Shown here: piece by piece, positions 17,668 through 27,262 of the stretch
Layout: each line of letters opens with the position of its first letter
Position numbering within the stretch: position 1 is the stretch's first letter
Source of the DNA: Gaiellales bacterium
GTDB taxonomy: Bacteria; Actinomycetota; Thermoleophilia; RBG-16-64-13
Length of the DNA: 64,000 nucleotides
NCBI GenBank assembly: GCA_012719395.1
Contig: JAAYAL010000052.1
Coordinates: forward strand, 1-64,000
Reading direction: 5' to 3'
Notes under the pieces: model-generated
What the model saw: the letters and a program-made list of their open reading frames with translations, nothing else
The model's database searches: none
Told to the model about the DNA's origin: nothing
Program-made: the position numbers and the translations under genes

Positions 17668-19604
17668 CCGGCCGCCCCGGTGCCCGGCTGGGCCGCGCCC
17701 AGCTCGATCTCCACTTGGTAGGCTCCCTCGTCCAGGCGGGTGCGGACCGGGTAGCCGCACTGGTGGAAGAGGTAGAGAACGGGGCGGTTGTTGCCACTCA
17801 CCTCGGCGGTGAAGCCCTTGATCCCGCGCTCGCGGGCCAGGCGGATCATGTAGCCCAGCAGGCGCGCACCTACGCCCCGGCGCTGCCACTCGTCCCTGAC
17901 GAGCAGCCCTATCTCGGCCCAGCCGCTCTCCGCGTCGCGGTGCCACTGGCCCAAGCCGATCATGCGCTCCGCCTCGGCTGACTGGACCGTCACCGCCAAG
18001 GCCACGTGGTTGTCATAGTCCACGTTGGCGATGTCATCACGCTCCCAGCGGGAGAAAGAGCGTTTGGCGCCCAGGAAGCGCTGCTGGATGCTGTGCTCGC
18101 CGGCGTGGTAGAGAAAGTCCTTGATGAGGGTGTCGTCGGTGAGGCGTAGAGGACGAATCAGCGCCAGCGTGCCGTCCACCAGCGAGATGTGGCGCTCCAG
18201 CTCGTCCGGGTAGGCCGCACGGCGGGGTAGCCCCTGGTCCAGGTAGACGTAGTGCCGCGCCTTGGCTGCGCTCAGCAACTCCGCGCGGTGGTCCGGGTGG
18301 GCGATCTCAATGAGGGCCAGCGCACGCTCGCGAATGGAGCGCCCGTAGAGATGGGCGATGCCGTACTCGGTCACCACGTAGTGGACGTCGCCCCGGGTGG
18401 TCACCACTCCGGCGCCTTCCATGAGCCGGGCCACGATGCGGCTATGCCCGGAGCGGGTCAGGGAGCGCAGGCAGATGATGGGTTTGCCGCCGCGCGAGCG
18501 GGCGGCGCCACGGATGAAGTCAACCTGTCCCCCGATTCCACTATAGAAACTATAGCCCAGCGAGTCGGCGCACACCTGACCGGTCAGATCCACCTCCAGC
18601 GCCCCATTCACGGCCGTCATGCGGTCGTTCTGGCCGATAACGAAGGGGTCGTTGACGAAATCGCAGGAGGCGAAGGCAAAAAGCGGGTTGTCATCCACGT
18701 GGCGGTAGGTGGCTTCGCTCCCGGCGCAGAAGGAGACCAGCGATGCTCCCGGGCGCACGCGTTTGTAGGCGTTGCTCACCGCGCCGGACTCCACAAGGCG
18801 CAGGAGCGCGTCGCTCAGGACCTCGGTGTGGACGCCCAGGTCGCGTCGGCTCTCCAAGAAGGGGAGGGTGGCCGCCGGGGCCTCGCCCACCCCGATCTGC
18901 AGGCAGCACTCATCCTCCACGAGCTTGGCCACGTTACGGCCCACCTCGCGTTCCACCTCGTCTGGAGCCCGGGCGGCGGCGGTCAGCAGTGCTTCGTCGT
19001 GCTCAACCACGGCATCGATGTGATCAACGTGGATGAAGGAGTCGCCGAGAGTGCGCGGCATGTTGCGGTTCACCTGCGCGATCACCGTGCGCGCGCTCAG
19101 CGCCGCGGGGCGCGTGATGTCCACCGAGATACCGAAGGAACAGTTGCCGTGGGCGTCCGGTGGCGACACCTGGATGAGCGCCACGTCAATGGCCAGCCGG
19201 CCGCTGCGGAAGAGCGAAGGCACCTCGAACAGGAAGACCGGCGTGTAATCGGCGCGCCCGGCGGCGATGGCCTCGCGGGTTGATTTGCCGATGAAGAAGG
19301 AGTTGTGACGGAAGGAATCGGCCAGGCGTGGAGCTTCGTCAGGATCGGATCCCAGGGTGAGCAGGTAGACTTCAGTGTCCAGGAGCCCTTCACCGGCCGT
19401 GTTCAGTGCGCGTACCAAGTGCTGCGGCATGCCGTAGGCCGCTCCCACGAAGATACGGTCACCCCTCTGGATCAGGCGCACGGCCTGGTCTGCGCTCATG
19501 ATCTTGGTGAGGTACCGCTCTTTCCAGCGGCTGGGAGAAGGACCTTTCACTCCACCATTATCCCACTGGGCGGCAAAGGCAAGGAGCACAAGCAAGGGGT
19601 ACAA
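17664..19604 (-). CDS. Acetyl-CoA hydrolase/transferase-like protein fused to a C-terminal GNAT domain
   Basis: 646 aa; GGQVDFIRGAARSRGGKPIICL, VVTTRGDVHYVVTEYGIAHLYGRSIRERALALI, C-terminal GLLVRDEWQRRGVGARLLGYMIRLARERGIKGFTAEVSGNNRPVLYLFHQCGY. Confidence 0.88.
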   Translation of the reverse strand: MYPLLVLLAFAAQWDNGGVKGPSPSRWKERYLTKIMSADQAVRLIQRGDRIFVGAAYGMPQHLVRALNTAGEGLLDTEVYLLTLGSDPDEAPRLADSFRHNSFFIGKSTREAIAAGRADYTPVFLFEVPSLFRSGRLAIDVALIQVSPPDAHGNCSFGISVDITRPAALSARTVIAQVNRNMPRTLGDSFIHVDHIDAVVEHDEALLTAAARAPDEVEREVGRNVAKLVEDECCLQIGVGEAPAATLPFLESRRDLGVHTEVLSDALLRLVESGAVSNAYKRVRPGASLVSFCAGSEATYRHVDDNPLFAFASCDFVNDPFVIGQNDRMTAVNGALEVDLTGQVCADSLGYSFYSGIGGQVDFIRGAARSRGGKPIICLRSLTRSGHSRIVARLMEGAGVVTTRGDVHYVVTEYGIAHLYGRSIRERALALIEIAHPDHRAELLSAAKARHYVYLDQGLPRRAAYPDELERHISLVDGTLALIRPLRLTDDTLIKDFLYHAGEHSIQQRFLGAKRSFSRWERDDIANVDYDNHVALAVTVQSAEAERMIGLGQWHRDAESGWAEIGLLVRDEWQRRGVGARLLGYMIRLARERGIKGFTAEVSGNNRPVLYLFHQCGYPVRTRLDEGAYQVEIELGAAQPGTGAAG

Positions 19605-19739
19605 GCAAGAGGGAGGACAGAGGCGACAGCGAACCGCTCGCGCGTTGCCCGGATGGCGGCAGGTTCACCGGGTCTGCCGGTAACCGCTGGAGTGAGGGGG
19701 GTGACAGGGCTTGCGACACCCCCTCATTCTCTGCATGCG

Positions 19740-19952
19740 TTACTTCAACAACGCCTTGGCCCGCGCGGCGAGGTTCTGCACGGCCACGCGAGTGGCCGGG
19801 CTGCTGAATCGTGGGCTGGCAAGGTCGATGCTCGCCAGTTCGCGTACGATCTCCTCGAGCTCAGCGACGCGGGAGATCACATCGTCTGCATTTCCCGGTT
19901 GATTCGCGCTGTTCGAAGTGATTCCACGCACGTCATCGGCCAAACCACTCAT
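19740..19952 (-). CDS. Small hypothetical protein (70 aa)
   Basis: Short ORF with helical/acidic composition, MSGLADDVRGITSNSANQPGNADDVISRVAELEEIVRELAS...; no recognised family. Confidence 0.45.
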   Translation of the reverse strand: MSGLADDVRGITSNSANQPGNADDVISRVAELEEIVRELASIDLASPRFSSPATRVAVQNLAARAKALLK

Positions 19953-20149
19953 AGCTTCACCTCTCTATTCAGTGGCGTGTGCCTCTCAAGCGAGTGAGGA
20001 TGGGAGGCGGGGGCAAGGAGAAATCCGCCACACATAAGTTGTAACGGCAAACAACCCTTAGTAAAAAGTATACTCTGGAATATGAGGGAAGTCCAGATGA
20101 TGTAGCGTCGGTTGGCAGCAAAAAATCCCTGCTCATGCCAAGGAATAAT

Positions 20150-20178
20150 GGGGGAGGCCCGCGACGCGGGCCTCCCCC
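20150..20178 (-). terminator. Rho-independent-like terminator downstream of acs
   Basis: 13-bp perfect hairpin GGGGGAGGCCCGC-GAC-GCGGGCCTCCCCC just past the acs stop. Confidence 0.65.
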
Positions 20179-20202
20179 CGAAACCAACCGTCGACTGGTG
20201 TC

Positions 20203-22155
20203 TTACTTGACCAGGCGGTTCTCGATCAGTTCGTCCACCACTTCCGGCTCGGCCAGGGTGGAGGTGTCGCCCAGATCGGTGAGATCGTTCTTGGCGATCT
20301 TCTTGAGGATCCGGCGCATGATCTTGCCGGAGCGGGTCTTCGGCAGACCGGGAGCCCACTGGATGGCGTCCGGGCTGGCGATGGGACCGATCTCCTTGCG
20401 GACGTGAGCCACGAGCTCCTTCTTCAGAGCATCGGTGCCTTCGACGCCGGCATTCAGGGTGACGTAGGCGTAGATGCCTTCACCCTTGATGTCATGGAGC
20501 ATGCCCACAACGGCGGCTTCGGCCACGGACGGGTGGCTGACGAGAGCGGACTCGATCTCGGCGGTGCCCATACGGTGACCGGAGACGTTGATGACGTCGT
20601 CCACACGGCCGGTGATGAAGTAGTCGCCTTCCTCATCGAAACGGCCGCCGTCGCCGGCGAAGTAGTAGCCCTTGTACTGCGCGAAGTAGGTGTCGAAGAA
20701 GCGCTTCTCGTCACGGTAGACACCACGCATGATGCCCGGCCACGGGGCGGCGAAGCACATGTTGCCGGCGGTGTTGGGCGTGGTGACGGGCTCGCCGTCG
20801 GAGTCAACCAGCTGCGCCTTGACGCCGAAGAAGGGACGACCGACCGAGCCCGGCTTGTTGGCCATGGCGCCCGGTATGGGCATGAGCATGTGGCCGCCGG
20901 TTTCCGTCTGCCAGTAGGTGTCGCTGATGGGGCAGTTGCCGCCACCAATGAGGTTGCGGTACCACATCCAGGTCTCAGGTCCCATGGGCTCGCCCACCGA
21001 GCCGAGCACGCGCAGGGAGGAGAGGTCGTGCCGCTTCACGAACGCGTCGCCTTCCTTGGCGATAGCGCGGATGGCGGTAGGAGCGGTATAGAAGCTGTTG
21101 ACCTTGTACTTCTCGATGATGGCCCAGAAGCGGTCATACTCGGGGTAGCTGGGTACGCCCTCGAAGAGGACGGAGATGGCGCCGTTGCACAGCGGGCCGT
21201 ACATGGCGTAGGTGTGACCGGTGACCCAACCGATGTCAGCGGTGCACCAGTACACGTCGCCCGGCTTGTAGTCGAAGGCGACCTTGTGGGTGAAGGCACC
21301 GTAGAGCAGGTAGCCGCCGGTGGTGTGCAGCACGCCCTTGGGCTGGCCGGTGGAACCGGAGGTGTAGAGGATGAAAAGCGGGTCTTCCGCGTCCATCTCT
21401 TCACACGGGCAGTCCTTGGCCACGTCCGGGTCGGCCATAAGCTCGTGCCACCAGAGATCCCGCTTCTCGTTCCACGTGACTTCCAGGTTGACGTGCTTGA
21501 GAACGATTACCTTCTCCACGGAGGGAGCCTGCTCCGCAGCGGAGTCTGCTGCGTCCTTGATCATGACTTCCTTGGCACCGCGCATGCCGCCGTTGCAGGT
21601 GACCAGGATCTTGGCCTCTGCGTCGATCAGGCGGTCGCGAAGAGCCTCAGCCGAGAAGCCGCCGAAGCACATGCTGTGGATGGCGCCGATGCGCGCGCAG
21701 GCCAGCAGGACGACCATGCACTCGGTGATCATGGGCATGTAGACCGCGACCCGATCACCCTTCTTCACGCCCAGCTTCTTGAGGACGTTGGCCATCTTGA
21801 CCACTTCGTCCAACAGCTGACGGTAGGTCCAGACGGAGTTGTCCTTCTCGTCTCCGGAGGAACCTTCGAAGTAGTAGGCAACCTGGTTCTCGACCTCGGT
21901 GCCCATCCACCTATCGAGTGCGTTGTAGCAGGCGTTCAGCTTGCCGCCTTCGAAGTAGCGGACCTTGGCGTTCGCCCAGTCATGGTTCTGGACCTTGTCC
22001 CACTTCTTGAACCAGGTCAGGTATTCCTCGGCCTTCTCGGCCCAGAAGTTGTCCGCGTCGTTAATGGAGCGGTCATACATCTCCTGGTACTGCTCCATGC
22101 TGTTGACCCAGGCGTCCTTCATTGACGCAGGTACCGGAAACTTTTCGTCTGCCAC
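20203..22155 (-). CDS. acs: Acetyl-CoA synthetase, AMP-forming
   Basis: 650 aa; LFILYTSGSTGQPKGVLHTTGGYL, WCTADIGWVTGHTY, DTYWQTETGGHM, GLPKTRSGKIMRRILKKIA. Confidence 0.96.
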   Translation of the reverse strand: MADEKFPVPASMKDAWVNSMEQYQEMYDRSINDADNFWAEKAEEYLTWFKKWDKVQNHDWANAKVRYFEGGKLNACYNALDRWMGTEVENQVAYYFEGSSGDEKDNSVWTYRQLLDEVVKMANVLKKLGVKKGDRVAVYMPMITECMVVLLACARIGAIHSMCFGGFSAEALRDRLIDAEAKILVTCNGGMRGAKEVMIKDAADSAAEQAPSVEKVIVLKHVNLEVTWNEKRDLWWHELMADPDVAKDCPCEEMDAEDPLFILYTSGSTGQPKGVLHTTGGYLLYGAFTHKVAFDYKPGDVYWCTADIGWVTGHTYAMYGPLCNGAISVLFEGVPSYPEYDRFWAIIEKYKVNSFYTAPTAIRAIAKEGDAFVKRHDLSSLRVLGSVGEPMGPETWMWYRNLIGGGNCPISDTYWQTETGGHMLMPIPGAMANKPGSVGRPFFGVKAQLVDSDGEPVTTPNTAGNMCFAAPWPGIMRGVYRDEKRFFDTYFAQYKGYYFAGDGGRFDEEGDYFITGRVDDVINVSGHRMGTAEIESALVSHPSVAEAAVVGMLHDIKGEGIYAYVTLNAGVEGTDALKKELVAHVRKEIGPIASPDAIQWAPGLPKTRSGKIMRRILKKIAKNDLTDLGDTSTLAEPEVVDELIENRLVK

Positions 22156-22446
22156 TCTTGTCCTCCGCTGGTCTTGTTGCTACTGCAAGAACTGCGCCCG
22201 CAATCAGCCTTGCTCAGGGCTGGCAGGGCGAAAAAGCGGCCAGAGTATACCAAAAAGAGAGCACCCTGGCCCTCCCGACCGTGGACCGGCGCGGGGTGGT
22301 GCTCAGTCTGGTGGCTGCTCCCAGGTACGTGCCGCTGGCCGGGGGCTTTCGAGTCACTGCTACAGCTTCATAACTACCATTTCCGGTGGCGCGAGTCAAA
22401 GAGAAATACCTTATGAGCACGGTAGCCGAGTGCCCCGGGGCCGCCT

Positions 22447-23883
22447 CTACCCATCGTGCCCCAGGGCATCCAGGCAGTCGAACGACCACCAGAAGGGACG
22501 CACGGCCACGCCCACGGTGGAGATGGGCTGCTCCCCGATATCGCCCAGGACTACATCATTGACCGTGTCGATGACGGCCGCGTGGCAGAAGTAGCCGCCG
22601 CTGACGTAGGCCTTCGTGCCGTCCGACCGGACGGCGATCTCATAAGGTCAGTAGCTGTCCAGCGGTATCTTCTTCACCATGGAGTTGCCGGCCGTCTCCA
22701 CCACACCGCAGTACCAGCCTTCCGGGTTGCCTCCGCTTTGCGCCGAGAAGGGATTCGATTGCCCCTGCTCCGGCCCCCCCTGCCCCTGGCAGACCACGTA
22801 GGCCTTGGAGCCGTCGGGCAGGATGCCTACGCCGCGCGGCTCGGACTCACCGGTGGGGACGGCGGCCATCTCGGCCAAGGTGACCGGGTCGAGCGCATGG
22901 AGGGCGTTGTCCCGGCAGTCGCTCGCGTATACCGCCGAGCCGTCAGGCATGAAGGCCATTCCCATGCAAAGCCCAAAGGGCGCTTCCCGGACGATCTCCA
23001 TGGTCTCCAGATCCAGCACGGCTACGCTGCCGCCTTCGCCGGTCCTTGCCAGCGCGGTCCACTCCTCAATCGTTTTGGCGCCGCGCTCGCGCCAGTCGCA
23101 CGTGCCCAGAAAGGCTCTGGACCCGTCGAAACTGACGGCCAAGGCTGTGACGTACAAGGCGGGGAAGACGCGCTCCACTCGGTTGGCCTGTAGGTCGATG
23201 ACCTGAAGGCCGGCGACGGTGGCCACCAGTAGCAGCCTGCCATCGGGAGTGACGGCCAGCGGCCCGGTGGCTCCGGGGGCATCGGCGATCTGGTAGGGTC
23301 CGGCCGTCATGGTGGTGGCCACATCCATGAGCCCTCTGTCCTCCAGGCTCTCCAGCGGGATCTCCACCAGCAGCTCGCCCGTATCTGGATCAACCACTCT
23401 GATCCTGGCCTGGTAGAGGTCGCTGAGGAAGGCCCGCGTGCCGTCGGGGTGCACGGCCACGTGGGAGGGCGCCACGCCCACCCAGGGATGAAGGGCGAGG
23501 GTGTCGGTGGCGGAATCCACCAGGGCCACGCGGCCGTAGGCCATGTCGCGTGGGTCCGCGGCGCCGGACTGCATGCGGGCCGTGATCTCCTGGATGCTGC
23601 TCTCGTATTCGGCCACGATGACCAGGGGTGGAAGGCCCAGGCGGCGCTTCGCCTCCTCGCGCGACACAGATTGGTAGAGCGCAGGCCGTGTGGTGGTGGG
23701 GTTGACCGGGCCACCCGCGGCGCCCTCGGTGGTGGAGGCGGCTGTCGATGTCACGGCGTGCGTTTCTCCGGCGGTGCCGGGATCGTTGCCACAGCCCACG
23801 GCGGCCAGGATCAGCGCCAGACAGCAGGCGATACAGCACAGGACCTCTGCGGTGTTACTGGCACTCGGTGTCTCTCGCTTCAT
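22447..23883 (-). CDS. YncE-like beta-propeller lipoprotein interrupted by an in-frame TGA (22648-22650)
   Basis: Start MKRETPSASNTAEVLCCIACCLALILAAVGCGNDPG (lipobox); YVTN-like blades (VHPDGTRAFLSD, LPDGSKAYVV); after VKKIPLDSY-TGA the same frame continues PYEIAVRSDGTKAYVSGGYFCHAAVIDTVNDVVLG... for 66 codons to TAG. Confidence 0.75.
22618..22635 (-). promoter_or_regulatory. SECIS-like hairpin downstream of the in-frame TGA (hypothesis)
   Basis: Minus strand GCCGTCC-GGTC-GGACGGC, 7-bp perfect stem, 4-nt loop starting with G, loop 19 nt after the TGA. Confidence 0.25.
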
Positions 23884-23912
23884 CTCCTGCCTCTCATCTT
23901 GGCGGAGCTGCC

Positions 23913-24341
23913 CTACTCGGCCCAAGGCAGAAGCGCCAAGCGCCAGATGAAGAAGGCATACTGCCCGCGGGTGGCCGGCTCCCACCAGTTCCAGGGTCCA
24001 TAGTAGCCGGCGAAAAGGCCGTTGAACGCGGCCGTGCGCGCGTAGGAGTAGTGGATACCACGGCGAAGACGCGGCTGGGACCCGTCACTGCTCCGCTCCG
24101 GACGTAGGAGCCGTCATCGTCGAAATCGTATTCCCAGTTGGGGTAGACAAGCGGGTCGGAAGCGCCCGCACGGACGGCCACTTCGGCCAGGTAGCCCTGC
24201 GTCTGCGGCGGGATGAGTTGGATGTGGACGGTGGAGCGCGGCGGCGGGGGCCGTGGGCAGCAGGCAGAGGAGGAGCACGGCGAGGCAGATGCGAGCGAGC
24301 GTCACGCGCGCCCGCCGGGTGGATGCCTTGTGGACTCCCAT
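23913..24341 (-). pseudogene. Frameshifted secreted protein
   Basis: Signal peptide ARVTLARICLAVLLLCLLPTAPAAA in one frame; body STVHIQLIPPQTQGYLAEVAVRAGASDPLVYPNWEYDFDDDGSYVRSG in a second; C-terminus GIHYSYARTAAFNGLFAGYYGPWNWWEPATRGQYAFFIWRLALLPWAE* back in the first. Confidence 0.6.
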
Positions 24342-24528
24342 GGGCCACGTACCTCCATGTGCGGTACAGGGGCGGGGGTGCCGGATGGTCCGCACCCTGG
24401 CGTTGACCATGCCACCTGAGTGTATGCGCGGCGATTTCCCATGGCAACCGCCTCGTGATGCAGTGCCAAGCTTTCCGCCTGCAGCGGTGAATGAGAGAAT
24501 GGCCCGCAGGTCACAGACTGGAGGCGAC

Positions 24529-25926
24529 ATGGACATGCAAGTGTGCGGAGCGGCTCGGGAAGTCACCGGCTCCTGTTATCTACTCACGTGCGGCGAGACT
24601 CAGTTCCTGGTGGATTGCGGCATGTACCAGGGCGGTGCCGAGGAACGGGACGACAACTTTGACCCCTTCGTATTCGATCCCGACCAGATCGACTTCGTCC
24701 TGCTGACGCATGCGCACATCGATCACTGCGGCCTCATCCCCCGCTTGGTGCAGGAGGGATTCCAGGGCGCCATCTACGCCACACACGCCACTGCGGACCT
24801 GTCGGAGATCATGCTGCTGGACTCGGCACACATCCAGGAGATGGAGGCGGAGTGGCAGTCGCGCAAGTCGAAGCGGGCAGGTCGGCGGACGAAGGATCCT
24901 CTCTACACCACCGCCGATGCCGAGCAATCGCTCAGGCTGTTCCAGGGCGTGAGCTACGGAGAGGAATTCTCCCCTGCGCCCGGAGTCCGCGCCCGTTTTC
25001 GTGACGCCGGTCACATCCTGGGCTCAGCTTTCCTTGAACTGCGAATGGAGGAGCAGGGCGAAGAGGTGTCCATCGTCTTCAGCGGGGACGTGGGGCAGCC
25101 GGGGCAACCCATCATTCGTGATCCCGAGACCACCACTGACACCGACTATCTGGTCATGGAGTCAACCTATGGGGACCGGCTGCACGACCAGGAAGGCGAG
25201 CCGGTGGAGAACTTGGTGCACGTCCTGCAGGAGGCGCAGAGGGCGGGGGGGAATGTGATCATTCCCAGCTTCGCGCTGGGCCGCACGCAGGAGCTCATCT
25301 ACTTCTTGCGGGAGCGTTACGAGGACTACGGGTTGGACATGCCCATCTACATAGACAGCCCGCTGGCCAAACGGGCCACGGAGATCTACCGTCGCCACCG
25401 GGCTGCATATGACAGCGAAGCCATCGATTGCCTTGCCGAGACCGGGAGCATCTTCACCTTCCCGGAATTGCGTTACACGGAGTCGGCGGACGAATCGCGC
25501 GAGCTCAACGGCAAGAACGGTATCGTCATCATCTCCGCCAGTGGCATGGCGGACGCCGGCCGCGTCAAGCACCACCTGAAGCACAACCTCTGGCGACCGG
25601 AGAACCACGTTGTCATCGTCGGCTTCCAGGCGCACGGCACACTGGGGCGGCGTTTGCTGGATGGGGAGAAGAGGGTGAAGATCTTCGGAGAGGAGATCGC
25701 GGTCAAGGCCCAGGTGCATTTCATGCCCGGTCTCTCGGCCCATGCCGACCGCAATCAGCTGCTGGAATGGGCCTCGCATGTGGATTCCCCGCACCGCGTC
25801 TTCCTCACTCATGGCGAAGCCGCCGCCATCTTCTCCTTGAAGGAACTGCTGGAAGAACGCCTGCGCTTCCAGGTGGCCGTGCCCCGCAAGCACCAGATCT
25901 ACCGTTTGGAGAGCACGGCTGCGTGA
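24529..25926 (+). CDS. Beta-CASP MBL-fold RNA/nucleic-acid metallohydrolase
   Basis: HAHIDHCGLIPRL, DAGHILGSAFLEL, FALGRTQELIYFLRE, IISASGMADAGRVKHHL, SAHADRNQLLEW. Confidence 0.9.
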   Translation: MDMQVCGAAREVTGSCYLLTCGETQFLVDCGMYQGGAEERDDNFDPFVFDPDQIDFVLLTHAHIDHCGLIPRLVQEGFQGAIYATHATADLSEIMLLDSAHIQEMEAEWQSRKSKRAGRRTKDPLYTTADAEQSLRLFQGVSYGEEFSPAPGVRARFRDAGHILGSAFLELRMEEQGEEVSIVFSGDVGQPGQPIIRDPETTTDTDYLVMESTYGDRLHDQEGEPVENLVHVLQEAQRAGGNVIIPSFALGRTQELIYFLRERYEDYGLDMPIYIDSPLAKRATEIYRRHRAAYDSEAIDCLAETGSIFTFPELRYTESADESRELNGKNGIVIISASGMADAGRVKHHLKHNLWRPENHVVIVGFQAHGTLGRRLLDGEKRVKIFGEEIAVKAQVHFMPGLSAHADRNQLLEWASHVDSPHRVFLTHGEAAAIFSLKELLEERLRFQVAVPRKHQIYRLESTAA

Positions 25927-26180
25927 GCGTCGACCCGGGCAACCCGGCACGCCGGGAGAAGTCGCCATCGCATATGATGAAGGTAGGCTCGGGGGGTGTT
26001 CGGTTGGTTGGCTGACCTCTACGTGCGGAAGCGCATCCGGCGTCCGGCATTCCTCACCCACGCCGATCTGGGCACCCATGCTGATCGGCGGGGCCCCCGA
26101 GCGGTGGGATGGTGCTGCTCCCCGGGTCTGCCCGGGACGGGTGGTTGGTTGTGTCGAGCGCTGAGAGCAGGAGGTAGCCG

Positions 26181-27260
26181 GTGCCGGTCACGAACCTGAT
26201 GACATTCAACGTCTCGCGCATGGAAGTCATGGATCTGGACGGCAACGTTGACGCCGGGCTCATGCCGGACCTCTCGCCGGAGCAGGTGGCGGAACTGTAC
26301 GGCATCATGGTCCTCACGCGCCGCTTGGACGAGCGCATGCTCAAGCTGCAACGCCAGGGACGCCTGGGCACGTTCGCCCGAGTGCTGGGGCAGGAGGCGG
26401 CGCACATCGGGGCGGCTTACGCCATGCGGGAAGGCGACTGGCTGGTGCCGGCCTTCCGGGAAACCGGGTCGTTCATTGTGCGCGGCATCCCCGTGGAGAG
26501 GGTGCTGCAGTACTGGGGCGGCGACGAGTGGGGCCAGCACTTCCCGGAGGGCAGCCGGGTGCTGCCCGTCTCGGTGCCGGTGGGGACACACATGCTCCAC
26601 GCCGTGGGTATCGGTTGGGCCATGAAGCAGGACCGGGAGAGGGTGGCGGTGCTCACCGTCTTCGGGGACGGCGCCACCTCCGAGGGTGACTTCCACGAGG
26701 CCATGAACTTCGCCGCCGTGTTTCAGGCGCCTGCGGTCTTCCTCTGCCAGAACAACCACTGGGCCATCTCCGTGCCCTATGGGCGGCAGACGGCGGCTGC
26801 TTCCATCGCCCAGAAGGCCATTGCCTACGGCATGCCCGGTATCCAGGTGGACGGCAATGACGTCTTCGCCGTGTACCGGGTGGTGCGGGACGCGTTGGAT
26901 CGGGCGCGCAACGGCGAGGGTCCCACTTTGGTGGAGGCGCACACCTATCGCATGGCGGACCACACCACTTCGGATGATGCCCGCAAGTACCGGCCACCGG
27001 AGGAGACGGCCTACTGGCAGGAGCGCGATCCTTTGGAGCGGCTGGCCCGCTACATGCGCCGTAAAGGGCTGCTGGATGAGGCGCGGGAGGCGGAGACCCT
27101 GGCTCGGGCTGAGGCTGAGGTGGACCGCGTGGTGGCGGCCTACGAGGCCTTCCCGGCGCCGCCGCCCGATGACCTTTTCGCCCACCTGTACGCGGAGATG
27201 ACCCCGGCATTGCGGGCGCAGCGCGATGCCCTGCTGGCTGCACTGGGAGAGGGGGAGTAG
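26181..27260 (+). CDS. pdhA: Pyruvate/2-oxo acid dehydrogenase E1 alpha
   Basis: 359 aa; VFGDGATSEGDFHEAMNFAAVFQAPAVFLCQNNHWAISVP (TPP motif). Confidence 0.93.
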   Translation: MPVTNLMTFNVSRMEVMDLDGNVDAGLMPDLSPEQVAELYGIMVLTRRLDERMLKLQRQGRLGTFARVLGQEAAHIGAAYAMREGDWLVPAFRETGSFIVRGIPVERVLQYWGGDEWGQHFPEGSRVLPVSVPVGTHMLHAVGIGWAMKQDRERVAVLTVFGDGATSEGDFHEAMNFAAVFQAPAVFLCQNNHWAISVPYGRQTAAASIAQKAIAYGMPGIQVDGNDVFAVYRVVRDALDRARNGEGPTLVEAHTYRMADHTTSDDARKYRPPEETAYWQERDPLERLARYMRRKGLLDEAREAETLARAEAEVDRVVAAYEAFPAPPPDDLFAHLYAEMTPALRAQRDALLAALGEGE

Positions 27261-27262
27261 CT

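Noticed and set aside
22300-22450. Fragments resembling parts of a c-di-GMP-I (GEMM) riboswitch (e.g. minus strand GTGACTCGAAAGCCCCCGGCC; plus strand GGTAGCCGAGTGCC)
   Set aside because: The matching fragments are on opposite strands and the conserved paired elements cannot be assembled; not supportable by eye. An Infernal scan against RF01051 would decide.
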